Shown: positions 1 to 6,258, counted from the stretch's first letter. The stretch is DNA of 7,657 nt from Chloroflexota bacterium (GCA_025924845.1 JAICHN010000254.1:1-7657), one strand, 5' to 3'. Program-made: numbers and translations. The notes: generated from the sequence alone by a model not told the origin.

Positions 1-62
1 AGAAACGTACGCCACGTTGTACTAAAGCCGGTTGCGTCCAGATCCGCTTCCCGCACGCCCCC

Positions 63-530
63 TCAACTCGCGCTGGGCGTGGGTCGCCGGTAGGTGCCGG
101 GCACGCTGCGAAAGCCGACCGCCAGTCGATTCCAGGCGTTGATCGTGGTGATCACCACGGTGAGATCCACCAGTTCCTTTTCGCTGAACTGGGCGCGGGC
201 TTCCTCGTAAACCGCGTCCGGAGCATGGCTTTCGCTGAGCAGGGTGAGCGCCTCGGTCCAGGCGAGGGCGGCCCGTTCGCGGTCGCTGAAAAACGGAGTT
301 TCACGCCAGGCGGAGAGCGCGTAGATGCGCTGTTCGGTCTCGCCCCCGGCCCGTGCGTCTATCGTATGCATATCAATGCAGAAGGCGCAGCCGTTGATCT
401 GCGAGGCCCGTATCTTCACCAACTCGCGCAGCCTCGGCTCGATGTCGCTACGGCGCGCATAGGCCTCAAATTCACGCATTAACCTTATGGCATCGGGCGC
501 CAGCTTCATATAATCCAGGCGCGGTTCCAT
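63..530 (-). CDS. AhpD-like / carboxymuconolactone decarboxylase family protein
   Basis: A 155-residue protein of the AhpD-like alkylhydroperoxidase superfamily, which in characterised members reduces peroxides through a redox-active cysteine pair. The signature is clear: E36, C48, C51 and H55 (GCAFCIDMH). The Glu-to-Cys distance of 12 residues and the Cys-to-His distance of 4 match the proton-relay spacing known for AhpD. The C-terminal part (TTINAWNRLAVGFR) is the usual helix of the short single-domain members, and the length is normal for them. I chose the ATG at 528-530 because a strong purine-rich ribosome binding site (AGGGAGAAGG on the minus strand, about 533-542) sits directly upstream. 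An in-frame ATG 14 codons earlier (570-572) has no such site. The gene lies 108 bases downstream of the dipeptidase gene on the same strand, with a hairpin between them, so co-transcription is possible but not certain. The exact substrate is unknown; there is no signal peptide, so it is probably cytoplasmic. Confidence 0.9.
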   Translation of the reverse strand: MEPRLDYMKLAPDAIRLMREFEAYARRSDIEPRLRELVKIRASQINGCAFCIDMHTIDARAGGETEQRIYALSAWRETPFFSDRERAALAWTEALTLLSESHAPDAVYEEARAQFSEKELVDLTVVITTINAWNRLAVGFRSVPGTYRRPTPSAS

Positions 531-589
531 GGTCCTTCTCCCTGTGATTTCCCGTGGGTCAACGTTACCCATTCATGGTATGAGGCCCG

Positions 590-643
590 ATTGAGGGGCA
601 TGGGACACGCGCCGGGGCCGGCGGGTGCCCTATGCCCCTCAAT
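590..643. repeat. Long hairpin overlapping the dipeptidase stop codon (possible terminator or attenuator)
   Basis: Perfect 12-base inverted arms (ATTGAGGGGCAT at 590-601, ATGCCCCTCAAT at 632-643) continue inward into an imperfect GC-rich stem around a short GGGGCC loop. The dipeptidase stop codon (639-641) lies in the right arm. No T-tract follows on the minus strand, so it is not a classical intrinsic terminator for the dipeptidase. On the plus strand only TTTT at 650-653 follows. It may limit read-through from the dipeptidase into the AhpD-like gene, protect the 3' end of the mRNA, or be a copy of a dispersed palindrome. Confidence 0.7.
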
Positions 644-1697
644 GCCAGGTTTTCCGGAGCACCCGTACCCAATTCTCGTGGCCGATCTTGCGCAGGCTCG
701 GCTCGTCGTAGCCGCGAGCGCGCAGCGTCTCGATCAGTCGAGGGAGGCCGGCGGCGTCGGTCAGTTCGGCGGGCATCGTGGCGCCGTCGAAGTCGGAGCC
801 GAAGCCGACCCGGTCGATGCCCAGGCGGTTTACCAGGTAGTCGACGTGATCGGCGATTATGGTGAGCGGGGTGTCCTTCTCGTGCTTGCCGTCGGGACGG
901 AGAAATCCGACGTGGAAATTGACGCCCACCATGCCGTCCGTCTCCCGAATGGCGTCCAGTTGGCGGTCGGTCAGGTTGCGGCTCGCCCCGGTGATGGCGT
1001 GCGCGTTCGAGTGCGTGGCGACCAGGGGCGCCGTACTGAGCGCTTGCACGTCCCAGAAGCCCTTTTCATTCAGATGCGAGAGATCGATCATGATGCCCAG
1101 ACGATTACAAGCGCGCACCAGATTCTTGCCCAGGTCGGTCAGGCCGGGACCGGTATCCGGAGAGCTGGGGAAGGCGAACGGTACGCCCTCCGCGAAGCGA
1201 TTGGGCCGGCTCCAAACCGGGCCGATCGAGCGGAGGCCGGCGCGGTAGAACACCTCCAGGGCATCCAATTCGGGATCGATCGCTTCGGCGCCCTCGAAGT
1301 GCAGAATGGCCGCGATGGTACCGTTCGCCAGGCATGTCGCCAGTTCGTCGGCAGTGCGCGTCACCTTCACGGCGCCGTCCGAAATCGCCTCGATGCGAAA
1401 CAGATCGGCGGCCATGCTCATCGCCGTACGCAGGGCGGTCGGCAACTCAGGCGTGGGCGACATGGCCTGTCTCTCGCTGAAAGCCGCCATGGCCGCCTCG
1501 GCCGCGCTGCCGCTCGGCGCGGCTTCCTCCTCGCTGCCCGGAACGAAGACGGCGAAAAAGCCGCCTCCGAAGCCACCCTCGCGGGCACGGGGCAAATCGA
1601 GCTGGGCGCCCGGTGTACGGTCGAAAAAGCTGGTGCCGTCTTTATGCAAGCGCAGCAAGACATCGTTGTGGCCATCAAATACCGTAACCGCGGTCAT
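639..1697 (-). CDS. Membrane dipeptidase (renal dipeptidase) family peptidase M19
   Basis: A 352-residue zinc hydrolase of the M19 / renal dipeptidase family, a TIM-barrel amidohydrolase that cleaves dipeptides, often including those with a D-residue. The di-zinc ligand pattern is complete: H10 and D12 (FDGHND), bridging E135 (HFEGAEAI), H208 (IDLSH) and H229 (ATHS), then R240 for the substrate carboxylate and a GSDFDG motif at 300-305 carrying the catalytic Asp. The spacings E-H 73, H-H 21 and H-R 11 are the same as in human renal dipeptidase. There is no signal peptide or lipid-anchor signal, so the bacterial enzyme is probably cytoplasmic, where it would act in peptide or cell-wall peptide turnover. 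The ATG at 1695-1697 is preceded by a G-rich ribosome binding site (GGCGGGGGA). The acidic insertion at 52-75 (GSEEEAAPSG) is typical of a surface loop. Dipeptide specificity cannot be read from the sequence. The protein appears intact. Confidence 0.93.
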   Translation of the reverse strand: MTAVTVFDGHNDVLLRLHKDGTSFFDRTPGAQLDLPRAREGGFGGGFFAVFVPGSEEEAAPSGSAAEAAMAAFSERQAMSPTPELPTALRTAMSMAADLFRIEAISDGAVKVTRTADELATCLANGTIAAILHFEGAEAIDPELDALEVFYRAGLRSIGPVWSRPNRFAEGVPFAFPSSPDTGPGLTDLGKNLVRACNRLGIMIDLSHLNEKGFWDVQALSTAPLVATHSNAHAITGASRNLTDRQLDAIRETDGMVGVNFHVGFLRPDGKHEKDTPLTIIADHVDYLVNRLGIDRVGFGSDFDGATMPAELTDAAGLPRLIETLRARGYDEPSLRKIGHENWVRVLRKTWH

Positions 1698-1744
1698 TAA
1701 TCCCCCGCCTGGAGTTAATCCGGCACAGACTTTCCATCCCCTGC

Positions 1745-1784
1745 CGGTCGATCAATCACAGAGATCAGTATATCCAGTCGACCG
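1745..1784 (-). promoter_or_regulatory. Possible dipeptidase promoter -10 box inside an inverted repeat
   Basis: A TATACT hexamer on the minus strand (1767-1772), about 70 bases upstream of the dipeptidase start, is a fair match to a sigma-70 -10 box. No good TTGACA-like -35 lies at the standard distance. Inverted 7-base arms CGGTCGA (1745-1751) and TCGACCG (1778-1784), with centres 33 bases or about three helical turns apart, bracket it and could be repressor half-sites. Both points are weak and could be chance in GC-rich DNA. Confidence 0.25.
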
Positions 1785-1835
1785 AGGTGGGCCGGCGGTT
1801 CGGCGGTGCCCAGAGCCCTGCTTGGGAGCACGTAC

Positions 1836-1950
1836 TTTAGGGGCGCGGGTCGCCAGGCCCGCTTGGTGCGACGGCGGCTGGTCATCCGGATAGCACGATC
1901 AGTGCCGGCGCTTGGCCGCCTCGGCGGGCCTGGCGACCCGCGCTCCTATA
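1836..1950. repeat. Long inverted repeat (REP/MITE-like palindromic element)
   Basis: Two 27-base arms (1836-1862 and 1924-1950) are reverse complements at 25 of 27 positions, with a perfect 20-base core (GCGCGGGTCGCCAGGCCCGC at 1843-1862 pairing with 1924-1943). The 61-base centre (1863-1923) has partial self-complementarity (GGCGGCTGG against TTGGCCGCC). The whole would fold into a very stable cruciform or RNA hairpin. It contains no gene. The arms begin with TTTAGGGGCGCGGG and, from the other side, TATAGGAGCGCGGG, an outline resembling dispersed small palindromes of GC-rich bacterial genomes. I see no clear flanking target-site duplication. No second copy is present in this window, so dispersal is inferred, not shown. 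Confidence 0.75.
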
Positions 1951-2133
1951 CGCGCACCCTGGAGGGGCCGGCTTGTCACAAAACGTCGGTACGCTCCGGT
2001 GACTACTACCGGCCGGAGTTACCATGCAAGTAGGTCAATCGGAGTACCATGTAGGGGTAGCAGCGCCCGTGGAGTGTTGCGGCGGTAGGGTGAAGAACAC
2101 CGCCGTCCGAGTCGTGCTTATAAAGGAGCGGTC

Positions 2134-3093
2134 GTGGAGTATCGAAATCTGGGTCGATCTGGTCTGAAGGTGAGCGAAATCGCCCTCGGCAACTGGCTGA
2201 CCCACGGTGGGTATGTGGCCGAAGAGGCGGCGGTGCGGTGCGTGGAGCGCGCCTATGGTCTGGGGATTAACTTCTTTGATACCGCCAACGCCTACATGCG
2301 CGGCGCGGCGGAAGAGGTGCTCGGCCGCGCCCTGAAGCAGTATCGACGCAGTTCCTACGTGCTGGCCACCAAGCTGTTCTGGCCGATGGACGAGGGGCCG
2401 AACGACCGGGGGCTGTCGCGGAAACACATTATGGAGCAGTGCCATGCCTCGCTCAAACGGCTAGGGGTGGATTACATCGATCTGTATCAGTGCCACCGTT
2501 ACGATTCCTCTACGCCCGTCGATGAGACGCTGCGCGCCATCGACGACCTGATCACCCAGGGCAAGGTGCTCTACGCCGGAATCAGCGAATGGGCGGCGCT
2601 CCAGATCGCCTCCGCCGTCAGCTTCGCGCGCGAGCATAACATCGACCAAATCGTGTCCAGCCAACCGCAATACAGCATGCTCTATCGCACCATCGAGAGC
2701 GAGGTAATCCCGCTTTGCGCGCGCGAGGGCATTGGGCAAGTGGTATTCTCGCCCCTGGCCCAGGGGGTACTTTCCGGCAAATATCGGCCCGGTCAGGCGC
2801 CGCCGAACGATTCACGCGCCAATACCGAAGCCGGTACCTTCATGCGCCGCTTGCTGAGTGACGAGGTGCTTGAGGCCGTTGAGAAGCTGCGGCCCATCGC
2901 CGCCGATCTGCATCTCAGTCTCCCGCAATTGGCCCTGGCCTGGGTGCTCCGTCAACCGAATGTCAGTGCGGCGATTATTGGTGCTTCGCGACCAGAGCAA
3001 ATCGACGACAATGTAGCCGCGTCCGGAGTAAAGCTGGACGCCGCCACCCTTCAGGCCATCGACGATGCCGTGGGCGGGGTCGCTCAGCGCTGA
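2134..3093 (+). CDS. Aldo-keto reductase family protein (Kv-beta-like)
   Basis: A 319-residue NADPH-dependent aldo-keto reductase with a (beta/alpha)8 barrel, which would reduce aldehydes or ketones in the cytoplasm. The catalytic tetrad is complete: D49 and Y54 (FDTANAY), K80 (LATKLFW) and H121 (LYQCHRYD). The opening MEYRNLGRSGLKVSEIALG and the C-terminal cofactor-binding segment IIGASRPEQIDDN (about 277-289) are hallmarks of the Kv-beta / YghZ-type subgroup. The length is normal for the family. Translation starts at GTG 2134, with AAGGAG at 2123-2128 at ideal spacing. The gene ends in a hairpin (3107-3151), and a GNAT gene follows 129 bases later with its own ribosome binding site. The physiological substrate cannot be assigned; members are often annotated as general stress or methylglyoxal reductases. 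Confidence 0.95.
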   Translation: MEYRNLGRSGLKVSEIALGNWLTHGGYVAEEAAVRCVERAYGLGINFFDTANAYMRGAAEEVLGRALKQYRRSSYVLATKLFWPMDEGPNDRGLSRKHIMEQCHASLKRLGVDYIDLYQCHRYDSSTPVDETLRAIDDLITQGKVLYAGISEWAALQIASAVSFAREHNIDQIVSSQPQYSMLYRTIESEVIPLCAREGIGQVVFSPLAQGVLSGKYRPGQAPPNDSRANTEAGTFMRRLLSDEVLEAVEKLRPIAADLHLSLPQLALAWVLRQPNVSAAIIGASRPEQIDDNVAASGVKLDAATLQAIDDAVGGVAQR

Positions 3094-3106
3094 TGCGCTT
3101 CGCCGG

Positions 3107-3151
3107 CCATGACACGGAGGCTCCCCGATGGGGTGGGCTTTCGTGTCATGG
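3107..3151 (+). terminator. Hairpin after the aldo-keto reductase, possible terminator
   Basis: A perfect 10-base inverted repeat (CCATGACACG at 3107-3116, CGTGTCATGG at 3142-3151) encloses an inner stem with CCCC (3123-3126) pairing to GGGG (3130-3133) around a GAT loop. With one T-T mismatch, two G-U pairs and a GG bulge, the stem runs almost without a break. It begins 13 bases after the aldo-keto reductase stop. There is no T-tract after it, so termination efficiency is doubtful; mRNA 3'-end protection is an alternative role. Confidence 0.5.
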
Positions 3152-3222
3152 AGCCGCCGTACACATCGGCCCTCATTCCTGTTATGGTATGCACGAAACG
3201 TTTCTCGATAGGAGGCAGGTGA

Positions 3223-4125
3223 GTGGCACGCTTCCGGCAAGCGGTGATCGATGACATCGAGGCAGCGGCCGACGTGCGGTTGCGGACACTCGAAGAGTCT
3301 CGACGCGGCGCCCAGCGTCTCTCACCCAGTCAGCGCTGGGGTAGTGAGAAGACCTGGTGGGAGCACCTGATCCGCAGCAGCCGGGGTGGTTTCTGGGTGG
3401 CCGAGGACGGTAGTACGATCATCGGCATCGTGTGCGCCATCGTGCGCGATGGCGAGTGGTTGCTGACCCACCTCTACGTGTTGCCCGAGAAGCAGGGCCA
3501 CGGGGTTGGTCGCGGACTGCTCGAACGGGCTCTCCGCAGCGCCCGCGGCACGGATCGTCACGCCGCCTATACCGATGCCTCCAGCTTTTCGAGCACCAGC
3601 CTCTACATGCGCCATGGGATGTTTCCCGCCCGAGACATTGTCGGCCTCACCGGTCCGGTCAATGCCCTCGAACGGGTTCGGGCCAGCGCGGATGGACTGC
3701 TGGCCGAGCCGTTGGGCGCGCACAGCACGACGGTGATCGGGCATATTGATGCCCTGGATCGTCAGATTCGGGGTACGGGGCGGAATGAGGATCACCGCTT
3801 CTGGATCGATCTCGGTATGCGCGGCCTGCTGTTCCGCCGTCACGGGCAAATTGTCGGCTACGCCTATTGCAGCCCCTGGGGGGGGATCGGTCCGGTCGCC
3901 GCTCAGCATGAGACGGATCTGCCCGCCATTCTGGAGCGTTGCGGGCAGGTGCTGGCCGAAAGCGGGGTTGCCGAGACTTCAGTGCTGGTGCCCGGCGTGA
4001 ATCAAACGGTGCTGTCGCAACTGCTCTTGCACGGCTTCCGCCAGACCTCGCTCGGCCTCTATGTGGCGACCCGTCCGGCGGGCGATTGGAGCCACTACCT
4101 GCTGTTCCACAGCGCGCTGCCTTGA
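3223..4125 (+). CDS. Two-domain GNAT family N-acetyltransferase
   Basis: A 300-residue protein with an N-terminal GCN5-related acetyltransferase domain (about 1-150). The acetyl-CoA pyrophosphate-binding motif A is at 84-100 (LYVLPEKQGHGVGRGLL, with the Q/RxxGxG loop as Q91-G92-H93-G94-V95-G96). It is followed by the motif B segment SLYMRHGMFPARD, which carries the usual Tyr (Y128). Residues 160-300 look like a second GNAT fold that lacks the QxxGxG loop but has GYAYCS..GIGPVAA and the closing GFRQTSLGLYVATR, similar to the C-terminal half of YitH-type tandem GNATs. The start is GTG 3223, with AGGAGG at 3210-3215 at ideal distance; a nearby GTG at 3219 is out of frame. The acceptor substrate (small molecule, peptide or aminoglycoside) cannot be told. 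The gene faces the toxin-antitoxin pair, with 40 bases between the stop codons. Confidence 0.88.
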   Translation: MARFRQAVIDDIEAAADVRLRTLEESRRGAQRLSPSQRWGSEKTWWEHLIRSSRGGFWVAEDGSTIIGIVCAIVRDGEWLLTHLYVLPEKQGHGVGRGLLERALRSARGTDRHAAYTDASSFSSTSLYMRHGMFPARDIVGLTGPVNALERVRASADGLLAEPLGAHSTTVIGHIDALDRQIRGTGRNEDHRFWIDLGMRGLLFRRHGQIVGYAYCSPWGGIGPVAAQHETDLPAILERCGQVLAESGVAETSVLVPGVNQTVLSQLLLHGFRQTSLGLYVATRPAGDWSHYLLFHSALP

Positions 4126-4157
4126 TTAGCCCCACTCTCACTTCCATCCATCAAGAG

Positions 4158-4174
4158 AATCCGAGTTACGGATT
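4158..4174. terminator. Small hairpin between convergent GNAT and toxin genes
   Basis: A perfect 6-base stem (AATCCG 4158-4163, CGGATT 4169-4174) has a 5-base loop containing the toxin's TAA stop (4166-4168 on the minus strand). It lies between the 3' ends of two convergent genes, where a bidirectional terminator would be expected. The stem is short and the T-rich tail is poor on both strands, so this is only a candidate. Confidence 0.3.
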
Positions 4175-4459
4175 GTTCAGGATGTCATGACCTCCGATGC
4201 GCCGCCAGATGATGTGCGGCTCACCTGCAATCTGCTCAGGGCCGTACTCAAATGTCGCCCGCCCATCACCGGACCAACTGATCTCGAATATGCTGTCGGC
4301 ACCCCGCACGTGCTTGACCCGCAGACTGGGCCTTATGCCCCTCCTAGCGTCTAAATCAAGCACCAGCTTCGTTACCGCCTTGGCAAACAGCTGTTGTTTG
4401 TCTTCGGAGAGCGCTGCGTAATCGCGAAGAAATCGAGCATACTCGTCATGCGTCGGCAT
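4166..4459 (-). CDS. RelE/HigB-like toxin of a type II toxin-antitoxin system
   Basis: A 97-residue protein resembling the RelE/ParE toxin superfamily, whose RelE members cleave mRNA at the ribosome. The shape fits: two N-terminal helices (about 3-38), then LRVKHVRGADSIFEISWSGDGRATFEYG (46-73) as paired strands, and a C-terminal IIWRRIGGHDIL (83-94), very close to the closing strand of RelE-type toxins (the W-x-x-I-G-x-H-D-I pattern). Basic residues R47, K49, R52, R67, R86 and R87 could bind RNA, but the catalytic set is not certain. The ATG at 4457-4459 lies inside the end of the antitoxin gene (14-base overlap) and lacks a good ribosome binding site of its own, which suggests translational coupling to the antitoxin. 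The protein appears complete. It could also act on gyrase as ParE toxins do, but the C-terminal motif favours the RelE/HigB side. Confidence 0.75.
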   Translation of the reverse strand: MPTHDEYARFLRDYAALSEDKQQLFAKAVTKLVLDLDARRGIRPSLRVKHVRGADSIFEISWSGDGRATFEYGPEQIAGEPHIIWRRIGGHDILNNP

Positions 4460-4694
4460 CGTGTGGGCATTCTTGCTCCGATCGGATGGTCCCTTCGATT
4501 TTCCGCACCGTCTCCTCCCTCATCCCCAGGTGGCGTAGCCAGTCATCCGTCTTGTAATAGCGAGGGTTCGCGCGGGGATCACGGAGTTCCTCGATCAACT
4601 GGGCGAGCAATGTATCCGGAGTTTGGCCCCGAACTTGGGCCGCCTGCTCGATAGTCCGATATTGCTCATCGCTGAGCGTGATCACTCGGTTCAT
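4446..4694 (-). CDS. Antitoxin partner of the RelE-like toxin, probable ribbon-helix-helix
   Basis: An 82-residue small protein directly upstream of and overlapping the toxin. Residues 1-37 (a short strand MNRVITLS, helix DEQYRTIEQAAQVRG, turn QTP and helix DTLLAQLIEEL) have the strand-helix-turn-helix outline of ribbon-helix-helix DNA-binding antitoxins. Residues 38-82 form a polar, charged tail that would wrap the toxin, as in other type II antitoxins. The ATG at 4692-4694 follows an AGGGAG ribosome binding site about nine bases upstream. Antitoxin-first order and overlapping frames are the usual type II arrangement, and the pair would repress its own promoter. The fold is inferred from pattern only; no strong family name can be given. 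Confidence 0.7.
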   Translation of the reverse strand: MNRVITLSDEQYRTIEQAAQVRGQTPDTLLAQLIEELRDPRANPRYYKTDDWLRHLGMREETVRKIEGTIRSEQECPHDADA

Positions 4695-4834
4695 GGTGGA
4701 TATCTCCCTGGTCCAATTCTAGCACCTCCATTGCCGTCAGGTGGTTAAGGATGTGGTGGTGGGCAGGCCTGGAAACGGTGATGAGATTTCTTCCGGCCCC
4801 AAGTCCGCCAAACCCAGGCTCACACGCACCGTGA

Positions 4835-4866
4835 TTGCCAAGAGCGTAGGATAATCACTTTATAAC
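4835..4866 (+). promoter_or_regulatory. Possible promoter of the ArsB-type permease
   Basis: This AT-rich patch lies in the 208-base gap between the divergent antitoxin and permease genes. TTGCCA (4835-4840) resembles a -35 box, and TTTATAAC (4859-4866) offers -10-like hexamers at a spacing of 18-20 bases, slightly long. GATAAT at 4850-4855 is another -10-like word without a partner. No ArsR-type operator dyad is evident. Confidence 0.3.
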
Positions 4867-4902
4867 CCGAATCGACCGGGCCGCACTCAGGAGGGATGTT
4901 CC

Positions 4903-6183
4903 ATCACGCTCAGCGAAGGTTTCGCCCTGGCCATTTTCGCGGCTACGCTGTGCGGCGTGCTGGCCCGACCGTTCCGGCTGTCCGAAGGGATTTGGGCGGC
5001 GGGCGGGGCCGCCGTAATGCTGGCCGGCGGATTGGCCGGGTTGGGCGATCTGGGGGTCGTTCTGTCGAACAACCTGCCCGTGTTCGCCTTCTTCCTGGGG
5101 ATGATGGCGCTCACTCGGCTGGCCGAGGAGGCGCTGGTGTTCGACCGGATGGCCTCGGCGGCGGCTCGCCTGGCGCGGGGGAGTAGCCGGCGCCTACTTT
5201 TCAACGTCTTCCTGCTCGGAGTGATCATCTCTACATTTCTCACCAACGATGCTACCGCGCTCATCCTCACTCCCGTGGTGTATGCGCTGGTCACCCGGCT
5301 TCGTCTCGATCCCCTTCCCTTTGTCTTCGCCTGCACGTTTATTGCCGATACGGCATCGATGACCCTCCCCGTGAGCAACCCAATCAACATTATTCTCAGC
5401 CGGCGATTCCCCGAACTGACCCTTGGCGGCTTCCTCCATTACCTCTTGTTGCCGAGCGTGGCGGCGATCGCGATCAATGTCGCGGTGTTTGCCTTCCTCT
5501 TTCGCCGTGTGCTGCGCACCCCCTTCACGCCGATCGCGCCGGCAGCGCGTGCGGATCCCGGGGCCGAGCGTGCCTTCCGGGTCGCGGTCGCCGTGCTGCT
5601 GCTGGTCGCCGCGGCATTTGTCGCGGTCTCGCATGCCCATCCGTCCCTGGTAGGCGTCGTGGCCCTGCTCGGTGCTGCCATCCTGCTCGGCGCCACGGCC
5701 GGGCAAGGACGGTTGGAGTGGCGCCGCCTCGGGCAGGGCATCTCCTGGGGCGTTTTCCCTTTCATCGCGGGTATGTTTCTTCTGGTGCGGGGCATCGAGC
5801 ATCAGGGCGCCATCGCCCAGCTGGGCGAGTTGCTGGGCAGGCTGGCCGGACAGGGCACCATGCGGCCCGCCGTGGTGACTACCCTGTTCGCGGCGGTCGG
5901 CAGCAACGCGATCAACAATATACCAATGGTGGCCGTGATGGGGGCGGCCGTTCCCACCGTACACGGCGCGTCTCACGCGGCCCTGGTCTACGGCACGTTA
6001 ATCGGCTGCGACCTGGGACCGAATCTCACCGTGGTAGGATCGCTGTCCACCCTGATCTGGCTGTTGCTGCTGCGCAAGCGTGGCGTAGAGGTTTCCAGCC
6101 TGGACTACGCGAAGCTGGGTATCATCGTCACGCCGATCATGCTGCTGACCGGCAGCCTGCTGCTCGGCCTGCTCCTCCAGTGA
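4903..6183 (+). CDS. ArsB/NhaD-type anion permease, probable arsenite efflux transporter
   Basis: A polytopic inner-membrane transporter of the ArsB branch of the ion transporter superfamily; ArsB exports arsenite or antimonite using the proton gradient or an ATPase partner. Family motifs, numbered from an ATC start at 4903 (426 residues, close to the roughly 429 of E. coli ArsB), are FLTNDATALILTP (112-124), FIADTASMTLPVSNPINII (146-164), GSNAINNIP (333-341) and GCDLGPNLTVVGSLSTLIW (368-386). About ten or more hydrophobic segments are visible. The first ATG/GTG/TTG in frame is GTG 4957, which would remove the first membrane segment (ITLSEGFALAIFAATLCGVLA) and has no clear ribosome binding site. 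AGGAGG at 4889-4894 is 8 bases from ATC 4903, so ATC is the better start. No arsR, arsA or arsC lies nearby, so the substrate is an inference from the family. Confidence 0.85.
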   Translation: MTLSEGFALAIFAATLCGVLARPFRLSEGIWAAGGAAVMLAGGLAGLGDLGVVLSNNLPVFAFFLGMMALTRLAEEALVFDRMASAAARLARGSSRRLLFNVFLLGVIISTFLTNDATALILTPVVYALVTRLRLDPLPFVFACTFIADTASMTLPVSNPINIILSRRFPELTLGGFLHYLLLPSVAAIAINVAVFAFLFRRVLRTPFTPIAPAARADPGAERAFRVAVAVLLLVAAAFVAVSHAHPSLVGVVALLGAAILLGATAGQGRLEWRRLGQGISWGVFPFIAGMFLLVRGIEHQGAIAQLGELLGRLAGQGTMRPAVVTTLFAAVGSNAINNIPMVAVMGAAVPTVHGASHAALVYGTLIGCDLGPNLTVVGSLSTLIWLLLLRKRGVEVSSLDYAKLGIIVTPIMLLTGSLLLGLLLQ

Positions 6184-6219
6184 GTGCGTTCCTTCGGGAC
6201 TGAGCCATTCCAACTGAGG

Positions 6220-6240
6220 GAGGCCGTCGGCACGGGCCTC
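6220..6240 (+). terminator. Hairpin downstream of the permease gene
   Basis: GAGGCC (6220-6225) pairs with GGCCTC (6235-6240). Two more inner pairs and a single-base bulge close a CGGC loop. It sits 36 bases after the permease stop, where a terminator is expected. No T-tract follows. Confidence 0.35.
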
Positions 6241-6258
6241 GGATTCCTCAAAGATCCA

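Larger units (their letters stand above)
1698..2133. other. Intergenic region between divergent genes, no credible gene
   Basis: This 436-base stretch separates the minus-strand dipeptidase from the plus-strand aldo-keto reductase and must hold the promoters of both. I see no plausible protein: the short frames across it run through the palindrome and have no family resemblance. From left to right it contains a TATACT box on the minus strand at 1767-1772, flanked by 7-base inverted arms at 1745-1751 and 1778-1784; the long inverted repeat 1836-1950; a small hairpin at 1994-2018; and an imperfect direct repeat at 2014-2051 just upstream of the aldo-keto reductase. Confidence 0.7.

Noticed and set aside
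1..62. Left edge of the window
   Set aside because: I looked for a partial gene, terminator or attachment site in these 62 bases downstream of the AhpD-like gene and found nothing supportable.
528..572. Upstream ATG (570-572) as the start of the AhpD-like gene
   Set aside because: The extra 14 residues lack a ribosome binding site, whereas the ATG at 528-530 has a strong one.
591..1700. A 369-residue open frame on the plus strand opposite the dipeptidase
   Set aside because: It is the antisense of a complete M19 peptidase with all zinc ligands; the long frame is a by-product of high GC, and its translation shows no family features.
1806..2033. A 75-residue open frame across the intergenic palindrome
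   Set aside because: It runs through both arms of the inverted repeat, has no convincing ribosome binding site and resembles no protein family.
2118..2124. TTATAAA as a -10 box of the aldo-keto reductase
   Set aside because: It overlaps the AAGGAG ribosome binding site; transcription starting from it would leave the site out of the mRNA.
5194..5976. A 260-residue open frame on the minus strand within the permease gene
   Set aside because: It is antisense to clear ArsB motifs; its product is a low-complexity Arg/Gly/Gln/Glu-rich string typical of shadow frames.
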